This document shows positions 13,201 to 23,800 of a stretch of 64,000 nt of DNA, one piece after another. The stretch lies in NCBI RefSeq assembly GCF_032118995.1, contig NC_092656.1, positions 18,106,694 to 18,170,693 on the forward strand. The letters are read 5' to 3'. Each line of letters starts with the position of its first letter. Positions within the stretch are counted from its first letter, which is position 1. A program made the position numbers and the translations under genes. This stretch comes from Asterias amurensis (lineage: Eukaryota; Echinodermata; Asteroidea; Forcipulatida; Asteriidae). The notes beneath the pieces were generated by a model. That model saw nothing but the letters and a program-made list of their open reading frames with translations, did not search any database and was not told the DNA's origin.

Positions 13201-15256
13201 TTTAGCATCTAAATAATATTTGTACTTTGGATCTATGGGATTTATCTTTGACTACCTATTGTGAATATGAATGCAAATATTGATGAAGAATCTTTTAAAT
13301 CCTACTTTAAATATATTCTTATTGACATTAATTCTTTTACCGGTTTAATCCAGTTAGTTTGTTTTACTGTTCTACATTGTAGTTTTTTTGCTTGTACTTA
13401 TTCAACCCAAGGCCAGTTTGAATTTCCCCATTGTGGGATAATCCAGTTTTTTGTTTTTATCTTATCTTATCTCATTTATAACCAAGTACGGTTGGATTAT
13501 TTATTTTGTTTACTCCAACAGATGTTAATGGACAATGGTCCTCTAGAAGCTGGACTTGGACCATTCATCAAACTCAAAAAGGTGAGGCAGGTCACACAAA
13601 TAGTTTATATGTGGAAAGGCATCAAGAAGCCTGTTTAAGAAGACTGAATTAAATTGACCTTTACCTGTAAAAAAAATAATACATTAAAGTTGGCCCTCTA
13701 TTGAACATGGAGCAGGTTATAACAAGTTGGTCATGTTATACTCCTTAAAGGCTGTGGACACTATTGGTAATTGTCAAAGACCAGTCTACTCACTTGGTGT
13801 ATCTCAACATATGCATAAAATAACAAACCTGTCTAAAATTTGAGCTCGATTGGTCGTCGAAGTTGCGAGATAATAACGAAAGAAAAACAACCCTTGTTAC
13901 ACAAAGTTTTACATCTGAGGTCTCAAAATCAAATTCATGGAAAATTATTTCTTTCTCGAAAAATATGGCACTTCAGAGGGAGCCGTTTCTCACAATGTTT
14001 TGTACTATCAACCTCTCCCCGTTACTAGTCACCAAGAAAGGTTTATGCCAATAATTGTTTTATGTAATTACCAATAGTGTCCACTGCCTTTAAACATTGC
14101 AACAGTTTATGCTCCAACACTTTCCTGAAACAATTGTTTTTAATTAATTTTAAAGGTAGGAGACAAAGGTGGTGTTGTTTCAAAGCACATTAATCTAATG
14201 AGCCCCAACTTAATCAAAATACAGAATATTATGTACATATACACATGTACTGAACTGAACATAAGAGTGCAACCAGCAAAAATTGAAGAACTTTGCCATG
14301 GGAAAACAAGGAAATAAATTTCATGAAATGTGTATTTGAAACTAATATACTTCTACATGTGCTGTTTTTCCCTTAACTCATTAGAAAGCAGACTTTGTTG
14401 GGAAAGCAGCTATACAGAAAGTGAAAGATGAAGGTATTAAGAAGAAGTTAGTTCTACTAACGATGCCAGACACAGACAATGTTGACCCTGAAGGCAATGA
14501 GACAATCTGGATCAATGACAAGGTAAGAAGTATCTCTAAATACCAGCTCATGTTAACTTGTGTCTAAAGAAACAATCACAGCTTTTTGGTTGCTGGTTTT
14601 GGTTTGAAGAAAGTAACTTTCAGTAGTTTGCGAGTACTTCATGGCCAGTTGTAGAAAATGCATTTAAATATATACAGTTAAGAAAGTAAAAAATAGTTAA
14701 TGGCCCGACGATTTGACCCTAGCAGAGTCTTTCTCGAAGGCTAAATACCAACACAAGGTACATGTACAATGTACATATGTCAAAGCGAAATAAAAACAGT
14801 GAAGTGGAAATAGATGAATAGAGAGGGAGACGGAGAGAGTCGGAGAGCACACAGCAAAGATAAAGTAATCTAAATATCCTGGGTTTTGTTGTCAATCAAA
14901 GTAGAATGCGTATTTAGAACTGAATAGTGCAGCTTTAAATTCAATAAGACGCCCCATGATGGGGTAAACTTCATAATGTGGCTTCATTTAGTTGAATAGA
15001 TGCTTTGTACAGCCAGCTGATGGTAACTATAAATCCCATTTAATAATTGCAATTACAGGTTGTTGGTAACACTACATCAGGTTGCTTCAGCTACCATCTT
15101 GGCCGTAGTATCTGCTATGCCTATCTACCATTAGACCTAGCCACAGAAGGGACACAGGTTGATGTAGAACTGCTTGGTAAGCGCTACACTTCAACAGTGG
15201 TCAAAGAACCACTTGTCCAAACAGAACCCGCTAGGACCAGACAACAAAATAAATAA
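1859..15256 (+). CDS. DMGDH: Dimethylglycine dehydrogenase, mitochondrial (16 coding exons)
   Basis: Converts N,N-dimethylglycine to sarcosine in the mitochondrial matrix, passing electrons to ETF and the one-carbon unit to tetrahydrofolate. Exons: 1859-1983, 2283-2463, 2973-3071, 4617-4781, 5305-5509, 5899-6147, 7145-7343, 7556-7675, 7884-8038, 9788-10005, 11095-11225, 11458-11675, 12346-12503, 13522-13581, 14385-14522, 15059-15256. All phases join, giving 872 aa; the human protein is 866. Residues 1-41 are rich in Arg, Ser and Tyr with no acidic residue, a likely transit peptide. The FAD fold has GGGCVG at 66-71. His101 in TWHA aligns with the histidine that carries covalent FAD in this family. 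A FAD oxidoreductase half (about 60-430) is followed by aminomethyltransferase-like folate domains (about 485-860). The match to human DMGDH is strong throughout ([39 protein letters not shown]). Sarcosine dehydrogenase is the nearest alternative but fits less well. Introns carry many MITEs. Confidence 0.96.
3124..3345 (+). mobile_element. tRNA-derived SINE (family S1), internally deleted copy
   Basis: The head has tRNA-like A and B boxes (TGGCCGAGCGGTTATG and GGTTCGGATCCCGG), followed by a body and an A-rich tail of the type (AAAT)n. A fuller copy lies reversed at 49559-49834. Against it, this copy lacks about 75 bp just after the B box. It sits in DMGDH intron 3. Confidence 0.8.
3443..4131. 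repeat. 149-bp tandem duplication split by a MITE
   Basis: Two near-identical blocks (3443-3591 and 3983-4131, both starting TTAAG then GCTATAATTTCTAAG) flank MITE copy A1. Removing the MITE and one TTAA leaves a clean tandem duplication with a TTAA at the junction, so the MITE apparently inserted at that junction. Confidence 0.8.
3592..3986 (+). mobile_element. MITE family A, copy A1
   Basis: About 390 bp, bounded by TTAA on both sides, with ends AGGCAGTGGACACTATTGG and its complement. Near the middle is a hairpin (GAGACCTCAAG facing CTTGAGGTCT). No coding capacity. Ten copies lie in this window. TTAA target sites with AGG ends suggest a Kolobok- or piggyBac-mobilised element, but no transposase relative is visible here. 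Confidence 0.85.
4200..4557 (-). mobile_element. LINE 3' end (CR1/L2-like) with (TAA)n tail
   Basis: On the minus strand 4557-4408 encodes a typical end of a CR1/L2-type reverse transcriptase [20 protein letters not shown], then [15 protein letters not shown] and a stop. A short 3' UTR and a pure trinucleotide run (about 4203-4296) follow as the tail. It is 5'-truncated, as LINEs usually are, and lies in DMGDH intron 3. The tyrosine-rich open frame over the run is an artefact of the repeat. Confidence 0.8.
4945..5096 (-). mobile_element. tRNA-derived SINE (family S2)
   Basis: Read on the minus strand, it has a tRNA-like head with TGGTCTAGTTGGTATGACAC and GGGTTCGAATCCCACC, followed by a body ending near the GGGTAAACCCA motif. 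It is the same family as the plus-strand copy at 22403-22619. It lies in DMGDH intron 4. Confidence 0.75.
5176..5318 (+). repeat. 43-bp tandem repeat duplicating a splice acceptor
   Basis: Unit starts at 5176, 5219, 5262 and 5305 are exactly 43 bp apart. Each begins with ATACTTGGTGGTAT or a near variant right after an AG. The last start is the true beginning of DMGDH exon 5, so the array repeats the first bases of the exon with their polypyrimidine tract and AG three more times upstream. Only the last acceptor keeps frame, because 43 is not a multiple of three. Confidence 0.9.
6212..6576 (+). mobile_element. MITE family B, copy B1
   Basis: TTAA-bounded, with ends AGCCATTATACACTTTCGG and CGAAAGTGTAAAATGGCT. 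Its internal segment GACCGATTGAGCCTAAAT then TTTCACAGGTTTGTTATTTT closely resembles a segment of family A. Other copies are at 12546-12906 and 63238-63578. It lies in DMGDH intron 6. Confidence 0.85.
8089..8300 (+). mobile_element. LINE 3' end fragment (CR1-like)
   Basis: 8089-8217 encodes a reverse-transcriptase C-terminal tail ([15 protein letters not shown], then [14 protein letters not shown] and a stop). About 80 bp of 3' UTR follows, ending in a TATTATTATT stretch. It is 5'-truncated and lies in DMGDH intron 9. Confidence 0.75.
8429..8814 (+). mobile_element. MITE family A, copy A2
   Basis: Full length and bounded by TTAA, in DMGDH intron 9. It keeps the central hairpin around 8615-8650. 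The left end reads AGACAGTGGACACTATTGG, one base different from the family form. Confidence 0.85.
9344..9729 (-). mobile_element. MITE family A, copy A3 (reversed)
   Basis: Full length with TTAA at both ends, in the orientation opposite to A2 and about 530 bp away in the same DMGDH intron. A2 and A3 could pair in the transcript as a long double strand. Confidence 0.85.
10373..10830 (-). mobile_element. tRNA-derived SINE (family S3) interrupted by a MITE
   Basis: On the minus strand from about 10830: a tRNA-like head (ATGGCCAAGCAGTTTAGCGC and GGTTCGAATCCCGGTCATGG), then a conserved-looking body with CTTGAACAAGACACTAG, then a tail toward 10373. A separate MITE at 10404-10697 splits the body. 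It lies in DMGDH intron 10. Confidence 0.75.
10404..10697. mobile_element. MITE nested in a SINE, hAT-like target duplication
   Basis: Ends CATAGAGTTATATATAA and TTATATATAACTCTATG are inverted repeats about 30 bp long that continue into CTAGAGGG/CCCTCTAG. The flanks are GCTGAGAA (10396-10403) and GCTGAAAA (10698-10705), an 8-bp duplication with one mismatch, as hAT elements make. The interior is CpG-rich and non-coding. Confidence 0.75.
10837..11070 (+). repeat. 59-bp minisatellite upstream of DMGDH exon 11
   Basis: Four copies with starts 59 bp apart (ACTTTATTTG at 10841, 10900, 10959 and 11018). Each unit contains TTCCTTCCTCGTTGG, then a branch-point-like and acceptor-like TAGTGTTCTAACAG. 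The last copy diverges before the real acceptor at 11094. Confidence 0.88.
11648..11850 (+). repeat. 81-bp tandem repeat duplicating the exon 12 donor
   Basis: The end of DMGDH exon 12 and its donor (CCTATACTGGTATGACATTT) recur at about +81 and +165 bp inside the intron, the third copy more diverged. Only the first donor (GT at 11676) is needed for the conserved protein. Reading past it meets a stop within a few codons. Confidence 0.85.
12546..12906 (+). mobile_element. MITE family B, copy B2
   Basis: TTAA-bounded copy in DMGDH intron 13, full length, about 90% similar by eye to B1. Confidence 0.85.
13745..14093 (+). mobile_element. MITE family A, copy A4
   Basis: TTAA-bounded copy in DMGDH intron 14. 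It is shorter than the others because most of one arm of the central hairpin is missing (about 13905-13920). Confidence 0.82.
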
Positions 15257-16056
15257 GCAGTCAAGTGAGTATACTGAAACAATGACAATGCATTCCACAA
15301 CTCCTAAAGTTGTCTAGGAAATTGGCCACCCATAGAGGGGGTGCTTCCTTTCAACCAACAGTGGCCTTTGAATTGACTGTTTTATAGTGTGTAAACTTAT
15401 CTGGTGGCTGGGTGCCTTTATCTAAAGTCTTTATCAACAAAATCTGGTGGACTAAAAAACAAGCTCGGTTATAATTCGAGGATAAAACAAAACATTAGGT
15501 CACACTATTGGCTAAAACCAAACATCGAAGTCACCACTGGTACAAAAATGTATATGACACAAAAAGACAAGTGTCAGTTATTAATGGATGAAACCAAATC
15601 TTACAGTATTAATTCTGAGATAACATTGTGTGTTAAGTTGCAAGTGTTTAACATAAACACCTGGAGTATTGTATGTTAGCCACTATTCAACAATAGCTGA
15701 AAGCGTCACAACAGTAGCCAATGCGTTCAATGCAACAATGACAGATACATTGCTTATCATGTCATTGGGAAAATATTTGATAAAATCATTGCAATAAATT
15801 AGCTTAATCAATTTCAAAGAATTTTATAGTTTACATTTCCTTTGTGGCGATAATATAAAAAAAAAAAAAGTGAAACGCTGTCGCCTTAAGTTTCTTTTGA
15901 AGTGATCTTAAGTAAAATGTGTAAACAGTGAAAGAGTAATAGTTTTGATATTAATCTGAAATCCTACCTTGATTGAGTGAGAGTGTGTAAAAAGGTACAA
16001 AAGAAATATTTTTTGAAAAGTGGTACAAATATTTTACTAAAATGTAAACATTAATG

Positions 16057-16205
16057 GCTGCGTTCGTTTAGCTTCCCTGGGTCGTCCCCGGTGTGTGGCG
16101 ATTTTTTTTTCCAGGACGATCGTGGGTAATTATTAACCCACGTTCGTCCTTAAAAAAAAACGCCACACACTGGGGTCGACCCAGGGAAGCTAAACGAACG
16201 CACCC
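16057..16205. mobile_element. Near-perfect palindromic MITE
   Basis: Arms of about 70 bp, starting GCTGCGTTCGTTTAGCTTCC and ending with its complement, meet near 16130 at TAATTATTA. Foldback-type element, non-coding. Confidence 0.75.
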
Positions 16206-16921
16206 TATAATTGTACTTCTTCTTCTCTGTGATTACGTAATGCATTCCACAAGTTCAGTTCTCATTCACTTAACTTGGAACTCCAATATTATATGAACAC
16301 CTTTACTGTTTCTCGTATCACAGCCAATCTTATTGACTCCTTGAACAACACACAACATTTAGCATTTCCACCATTTTGGAAGTCAATTTCTTAGAGTAAA
16401 TTTTGCCTCCCAAAATGGCGAGTAAGTGCATTGCACACAAGGGTTAGACATGATGAGGGGAGATGATAAGAGACGATGTACAGTACCCTAAAAAAGTAAC
16501 AAAGACTTACTTAAGCAATCATGTATTCAGCATTCTGGTAATCTAGTTGTGTATTTCATCACGTTACTCAAATATTGCAATTCTTAAAGTAAGTATTCAT
16601 GAACACCATGTAATCTGTTAATCACAAAAGTTTTTTATTTTTTAACTCCTAAGAGACCATTAATTACTGTATCATCAACATATGCTAGGATGTGATTAAA
16701 AACACATTCTATTCATTTCATGTTTTGCCTGGATAGAATAAAAGATAATCCAAGTGTTTTTTTGAAATGTACATACCATGTTAACATTGGATTCAGTAGA
16801 AACTTTCAATTCAGAGTTTTAAGTTGACCTTTTATGTTGACTAGTAGTTGGTCTAATCTTGTGGCTGTTTATTTGCCAGTGGGGTGTACATGGGATTGTT
16901 GGCACTTGAACCCAAAGTGGT

Positions 16922-17332
16922 CTAGCCTTTAGTCAAGGCGCACGCGGCACACCGGATAGCACGCACAACCCCAAAAATGTAACGCACGAAAAAAGACTAT
17001 CACCGCAAGCGTCTTTATGTTTTTCATTACATTTGCCAACGATTTTGGTGGGAGAAAATGTAACTAATTCACATCGAACGTTCTTGTGACGTCATGCAAG
17101 TAATTGTGGCTTCTTATTGGCCAGCAACTCACCACGCTGCGATGCATTATGCATTCCATTTTCTCCCCCATAAAATCGTTGGCAAATGTAAAGAAAAACA
17201 TAAGGCCCCAAAACGAGTTGGTAAAGGCGCTTCGCCGCTTCGCCTCTCGCGGTGATAGTCTTTTTTCGTGCGTTACATTTTTGGGGTTGTGCATGCCATC
17301 CGGTCTGCCGCGTGCGCCTTGACTAAAGGCTA
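16922..17332. mobile_element. Inverted-repeat element of about 410 bp
   Basis: The ends CTAGCCTTTAGTCAAGGCGC and GCGCCTTGACTAAAGGCTA are complementary, and the pairing continues for over 100 bp into the element (AAAAGACTATCACCGC facing GCGGTGATAGTCTTTT). It has GC-rich arms and no coding capacity. Confidence 0.75.
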
Positions 17333-17853
17333 ACAGTGGTCTTGTAAGGATTTGTTATTCTCTGAAGTGCTATTTTAGGATATTTTAATTAGACTGTTTA
17401 TATCAGTTGCACTAGTAAACTACTAAAATATCTTGGATAGAATATTAGTGATAATAACAACTTTCTCATCAGAAAGGGTACTATTTTATCATGGCAACAA
17501 CAGTAAATTTACAAATTTGTCAAGTTTCATTTGAGTATGGAATTGTAATTAAAACTTCATAATTTCTTTTAACAAATAAATTATGTCTGGTGGAATAGTG
17601 ATTTGTGTACCCAACAGTCTCATCTACTAAAGGTTTGTGTTAAGTACAAAATCTATAAAAAGAGTGTACAAATAGAAAAGGCAAGGAAAAGGGGTAAGTA
17701 AATGACCCTATAACAGGCAACATGTCCAGGGATTTGTTGAACTCTTGGTTAAACATTCTAAGATAAGCTTAAATAAGAAAACACCTAATGTAGTAAACTG
17801 GTCTAGGTTATAACTGATCGAATGAAATAAAGTAATGGTACAAGTATGATGGT

Positions 17854-20800
17854 TTAATAGCCTGCTGCCCTGCCGTGTTTACGTTTATCACTATATGCAT
17901 CCCATCCGTTACCAGACCTTCGGATAGATTGGACGATAGATAGTAGTGGCTTCTCTTTCAGTATGTGACCCATGCTCTCCAAACTATTTAAGATGTCCTT
18001 TGGGAGAATAAAGACAAAGAAAATACAAAGATTAACAAATTATGTACAAGTGTTTTGCCCTCTTTATGCAAGATTCCTATTCTCTAACAATGTTGCCCTT
18101 TGTCCTGTGCACTGTCCAATGGATTCGACCACTTTTCAGAACTTGAATTTGTACCAACAAATAACTATAACGTTGTTGCTGTATTCCATAGAGTTACACA
18201 GTGTCAAATTAAACATCATCCACGGGTTAAACTTGGATGACATAGAATGCAGTCTCATATGTCTTAACGAGTTGGGCATTGAAAATCTACTTTATTACTG
18301 GAAAATGTCAACATTTCATTTGTTTGATTATGGCTCACATTGCAGAATGAGCGTTGTTGAAAGGGGTTTTATACATTGACTTGGAGTAGCATTGATAGGA
18401 GTTGACCCATGATTTAATAGTCTATTTACCTGATCTAATCCTGATTCATACATAACGACATTCTCAGGTTGTAGTTGGTTATGAACTCTGGAGTAACAAT
18501 GGTAGGAGTTTGTCATGAATCTCCCTCATTGACCCATGATTTAAGTCTATTTACCTGATCTAATCCTGATTCATACATGACGACATTCTCAGGTTGCAGT
18601 TGGTTATGAACTCTCTTCTCGTCAGTAATGTCTTCAAGTGTGGTTTCCGTAAACACTGACATCAATGTTATCTAACAAGAATATATTAATATAAACCACA
18701 AGGGAAACTGACTGGGTAAATTTACCCAGTCAGTTTCCCTTGTGGTTTATATTGATATCTGAAACAAAAAGTCGCATCCCCTTAAGGTGATCCCCTAGCT
18801 GCTGCTTCCCAGGTTGTATCGTAATTTGGGTGTGATCCCTGGCTACACGGCAGTTAACGGTTGTATGGCTTCTGACTGGCACCCCCGAACAAAGATATTG
18901 ACAAAATAGGGACACCGCCAATATAGGGCTAGATAGCTCAGTTGGTAGAGCGCCGGCACGTTAATCCGGAGGTCGTTGGTTCGAAATCCCACTCTAGTCA
19001 ATTCTTTGTTCAACCAAAAATCAAGAATATATTAACATTAACATTTGAATATCAGAAAGTGTATAAACTAGTTTCTAGTTGTTGATGTGAACAAACATAT
19101 TTTCATTTTAATCATTGTAAGTTAATGGCAAAGAGTGGCCTCATATACATATGAACCAACTTTTACAAATATAATATAAGCAATTTTTTCCATGATTGCA
19201 AAATTAAATTGTACAAATTGGTGGAGCTACATGCTCTATGAGCAGTCTCCCAATGTAAGAGCAGCTTAGTAAACTTACCCATGCATTAGTAGTAATAATA
19301 GCTCTGCTGCCAGCACTTCCTGTAACAAGCTCAACGTCACCACTCTTCTCATTCACTACTATCACTGGACTCATTGCTGAGAGTGGCATTTTACCAGGTT
19401 TAATATAATTGACTGAAGAAGCTGGCTGACTGACGGGTGTATCAAAATCTGCCATTTCATTGTTCCATAATATACCAGTGGAGTTAGAAATCATTAGACT
19501 CCCAAAGCTACAAACAGATTCAGAGTTAGACACGTGAAAACAGATTGAAAAAAAACAACATGAATTTGAAGACACAAAAGACTACCCTTTCAAATGTTCT
19601 TATGAGCAAATGACCCTTTTTTCACATACTTTGTCAATGAACCTCTGTATCACATTAAATCACAAACATATATTCGCATTCAATTGTATCAAAGGGCAAG
19701 ACTGTTGTCTTGATTTGGTTGATTCTAATGAGAGAAAGTATGGCAAAACCATTTGGTTATCGGCCAAATCTATCTGGATGTATTGTGGTAACACTTACTG
19801 GTAATTAACAGAAGTAGTTGCCGATACTGCATTTCCATCTTCATCTACTACACTAATATGACAAGTGCCTCCATGGTGTGATGCTGTACTATAAAGTGGG
19901 TCATACTCTGATGCATCTGTGTAAGTTACTTGGTTGTCTTCAATTTGGGAGAACACTGTCTTTGCTAAAATGTCTGACTTCATCTTATTCAGAACCTGTC
20001 AGGGAACAATTCAAGAAAAATGGTTAGCTCTGCCATGTAATAGACCCTTCCCATGAAATATGTAAATTGCACATAGCGCGTGCGCACTAACGTTTTGGTT
20101 GGCAAAATGAGGGAACATCGCGCTGTTTTGTACAGCTAATGAGTGCGTGACGCAAACGTGATTGCGCGTCTGCTTAGTGCACAACTCTATGGCGTTTGCC
20201 AACCAACAGGGTCTGTACGCATGCGTGAATGTGATTAGCATATTTCATGGGAAGGGTCCATTGGAGTTATGTGCAAGATCAAATTGATTAATTGGTTTTC
20301 TTTTTCCTTTTATGTGTATCTGAACAGAAGAAAATGACATCCCAGCTCTGTATTCCATCTTGTCGTTGTGTCTTATTTCATAGGTTAAATGAGAAAGACT
20401 CTACTGCTAGGGTCGACATGTTGGGCCATTAACTATTCATCACAGGTTTTAATGAGTAAGAACACTATTTGAACCATGAAATGTAACAAGATTGGCTTAT
20501 CTTGGGTTAAAGGCAGTGGACACTATTGGTAATTGTCAAAGACTAGCCTTCACAGTTGGTGTATCTCAACATAAACATAAAATAACAAACCTGTGAAAAT
20601 TTGAGCTCAATCTGTCATCGAACTTGCGAGATAATAATGAAAAAAAAAAAAAACACCCTTGTCACACGAAGTTGTGTGTGTTTAGATGGTTGATTTCGAG
20701 ACCTCAAGTTCTAAATCTGAGGTCTCAAAATCAAATTTGTGGAAAATTACGTCTTTCTCTAAAACTACGTCGCTTCAGAGGGAGCCGTTTCTCACAATGT

Positions 20801-23800
20801 TTTATACAATCAACCTCTCCCCATTACTCGTCACCAAGTAAGGTTTTAAGCCAATAATTATTTTGAGTAATTACCAATAGTGTCCACTGCCTTTAAGGGT
20901 TTATAGAAACATGCAAGATCAACACTTACTTCTTGAACCTCTGCTGTATCAACATCACCAACGTAACTTCTTAGTGCAAAGGCAAACTTTGATGCTTCAA
21001 TAAACTTATGGTATATTTGTGTCCTGTCATCAGATGACTTCAGTAGAGTGTCCGATAAATTAATATCTGAGGGAAATACATCAAGAACAAATATTGATCA
21101 GGCACTTAAATTGACAGAGTTTGTGGCCAGTCACAAGTATAACAAGGATTGTAAAGTTTTCATCACAAAGACATCAGTTGAATTGCATTTGTCAACTATT
21201 TTACAAAATGTACTTTGAAATAGAAATAGGTGGCTCATATATGTAAATTTCACACCATACACTTATTTCTTCATAAACAAATACAAATTGTCTTAAAAGT
21301 TGACATGACTTTTTTGTATACTGTAAGATTTGTCTATGATAAAAGGTAGCCGCATTGTCTTACTTGATAAGATGTTGATGATAAATTGTACAAAAGGACC
21401 TCCAGAAGGTGTTGGTGATGTTAAAAGTGTCTTATCTTGTCCTAAGGAGAAGGTAGAGGCAGCCATCCATTCTGCAGTGTAGTCTTCCATATCAGCTGTT
21501 GTTAATATTCCACCTGTAAGTAATAATAAACAATGAAGTACATGATGGAGATATGATTCATGATACGTGCAAATTGTATACTGAAGTGAACAGATTATTT
21601 ATTTTAACCCAATCCTTCAGCCCATACATACCATATGTATTCATTTCTTGTATGAGTCGTTGTCCTGATTGTCCAGTAGATAGCTCTGTAGGTCCATTTA
21701 TTGAAATAGCTTTCAGTGTCTTTGCTAGTATCGGGCATGAAACACTATCACCAGCAGTCTTCCATCTGCCATCATCAGTCTGGTACCGGGCACTTCAATT
21801 GAAACAAACAAAACAAAGAGTCAATATTTTGGTACTGCTAATACTGGTATTGTTTCCCAACCAATTTTTAAATCAATTTCTAACTCAGTATGCTTGTACA
21901 AGAATAAATAGAAAAATATTTTTTAAGGTAAGAGTTATGGTTTGTAATCGACGAAATGATAATCAAAGCTTACAAAAACATAACTTACACAAGCCTAGCA
22001 TACTCAGGAAGACTTGTTATATTCTGGACCTTTGACAACTTTTTAAGTGCCCTTTCTTGGTGAGCAGTCATTGGAAATCCATTCTCTGCTAACTCAATAA
22101 CTGATGTGAACAATTCTTGCCATGGTAGCTTTCCATACACCTTATGTGCCTCCCACATGCCTTGTAGTTCACCAGGGACAGCTACAGATCTGTAACCTGT
22201 CATCAAACAACATGCAAATAGAACTGTCATTCAAATCCTTCAAAACTTTACCCATAATATGTTTCCACGGTCAATTTAACTGCAATTATTATTACTAGTA
22301 TTACTGTCTATTTGTCATAACAAGAACAACACAAAATACAGAAATAACGAAACAAAGCAGAATTAATATTCTTTATCCCCGATGCAAATTTAACATCTAT
22401 TAAATCGTTTGCAGTACCCCCTGCTAAAACATAGGATTCGAACTGCCTCTAGCTACCCGGCAATCTTGGTGGTCTAGTTGGTATGACACTGCTCTAGAAT
22501 TGCAAAGGTTGTGGGTTCGAATCCCTCCCGAGTAAAATGCCTGTGATTTTTTTCACAGGACTCGGGAAAGTACTGAGTATACAGTGCCACACACATCGGT
22601 GTATATGGGTAAAAACCAAAAATTAATATTCTTTATCCCCGATGCAAATTTAACATCTATTAAAACAGTAAGGGCAAAAAGCCAATGGCACATGCCTGAA
22701 TTAAAAAAGTTAACCAAATAACTGTGACTTGGAAGCCTTTGAGGGCTATCTGTTATGGATTTTCACATGTTATAGTGTATCATTTGTTATGGATGACTTA
22801 CCTCTGAGCTGCTCAGTCGCATCATTTTGATACATGTTAACAGTAGCTGCTGCAGGAGCCTTTTCTCGTGCCATTAATGTCTCTGCTTTTTTAGATTTCT
22901 TATCATATACTAGCATGAACATACCTCCACCTAAACCTGAGCTTTGAGGGTTTACTACACCTACACATAGCAGACTAGATATAGCTGCATCCACTGCGGA
23001 ACCACCTTGCTTCAAAATGGCACTAAATAGGGAAAAATTACCGTTTTTTAGATGAACAACAATGATTTGACATAGGACAGGAATAAAACCAAACTTGCCA
23101 AACTACATTCATTTCAAAACATAACATATTAAGTAAATGTAGTTTATAATCCATAACAGTTGCTTGGAAATAGTCAAAGGACAAACAACTTCTTTGTTTT
23201 TTTGTATATATTATTCTATGTATAAACAAAAGTAACTCAAGTGTTTAGGGTGCAAACAATACCATTTTCATTTCTGTATTGTAGCATCGGCTACTACATA
23301 CACACCACAACAACTCTGTTCAAGAATATCAAAGAGTTGTGCAACTCATTTTTTTAAATATAGGTAGGAACAGAACATTCAGATATTACATTACAGTCAA
23401 TCTCAACCTGTTTAGATAATTGAATACCAAACAGCAGGTACAACATTCTAATTTCACCCATGAACCCCTTATAAAATTAGAAGTCAAAAGAGTCCTTGAA
23501 ATATAATTAACTTCTTAACCTGATGCCTATGTGTTTGTGTGTGTGGGGGGTGGGGGGGGGGGTGTACAGCGACTGTATTGCTCAACTGCTCTCCGTCATT
23601 ACAAACATATCTGACCCTGACATTTTTAAGTCAACCTCTTCATACAAACTAGGCGTCAGCATAGAGAACTCTAGAGTAGAAGTTCCAGGTACATAATCCA
23701 TTGTTTAGGCTATGCATCCAACACAAACCACATGATAGACAAATAACTTATTGGGGGGCTACAGGCCTTGCACTAGTCAAATGAATGAAGTTACATTCTG

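Larger units (their letters stand above)
15257..17853. other. DMGDH 3' UTR and convergent intergenic region
   Basis: This lies between the convergent 3' ends of DMGDH (plus) and GGT-a (minus). A polyadenylation signal AATAAA at 15793-15798 would give a DMGDH 3' UTR of about 550 nt; further AATAAA sites occur near 16736 and 17826. Two inverted-repeat elements (16057-16205, 16922-17332) sit here. No clear minus-strand signal was found close below the GGT-a stop, apart from an ATTAAA overlapping it. Confidence 0.45.

Noticed and set aside
1859-15256. Sarcosine dehydrogenase as the identity of the first gene
   Set aside because: The whole length, including the C-terminal VVGNTTSG segment and the linker regions, follows DMGDH more closely. 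SARDH shares the domain plan but fewer of these motifs.
18927-19000. Functional tRNA-Asn gene
   Set aside because: The loop base before the anticodon is C, the anticodon stem is imperfect, and the sequence sits inside a small inverted-repeat cassette. Called tRNA-like only.
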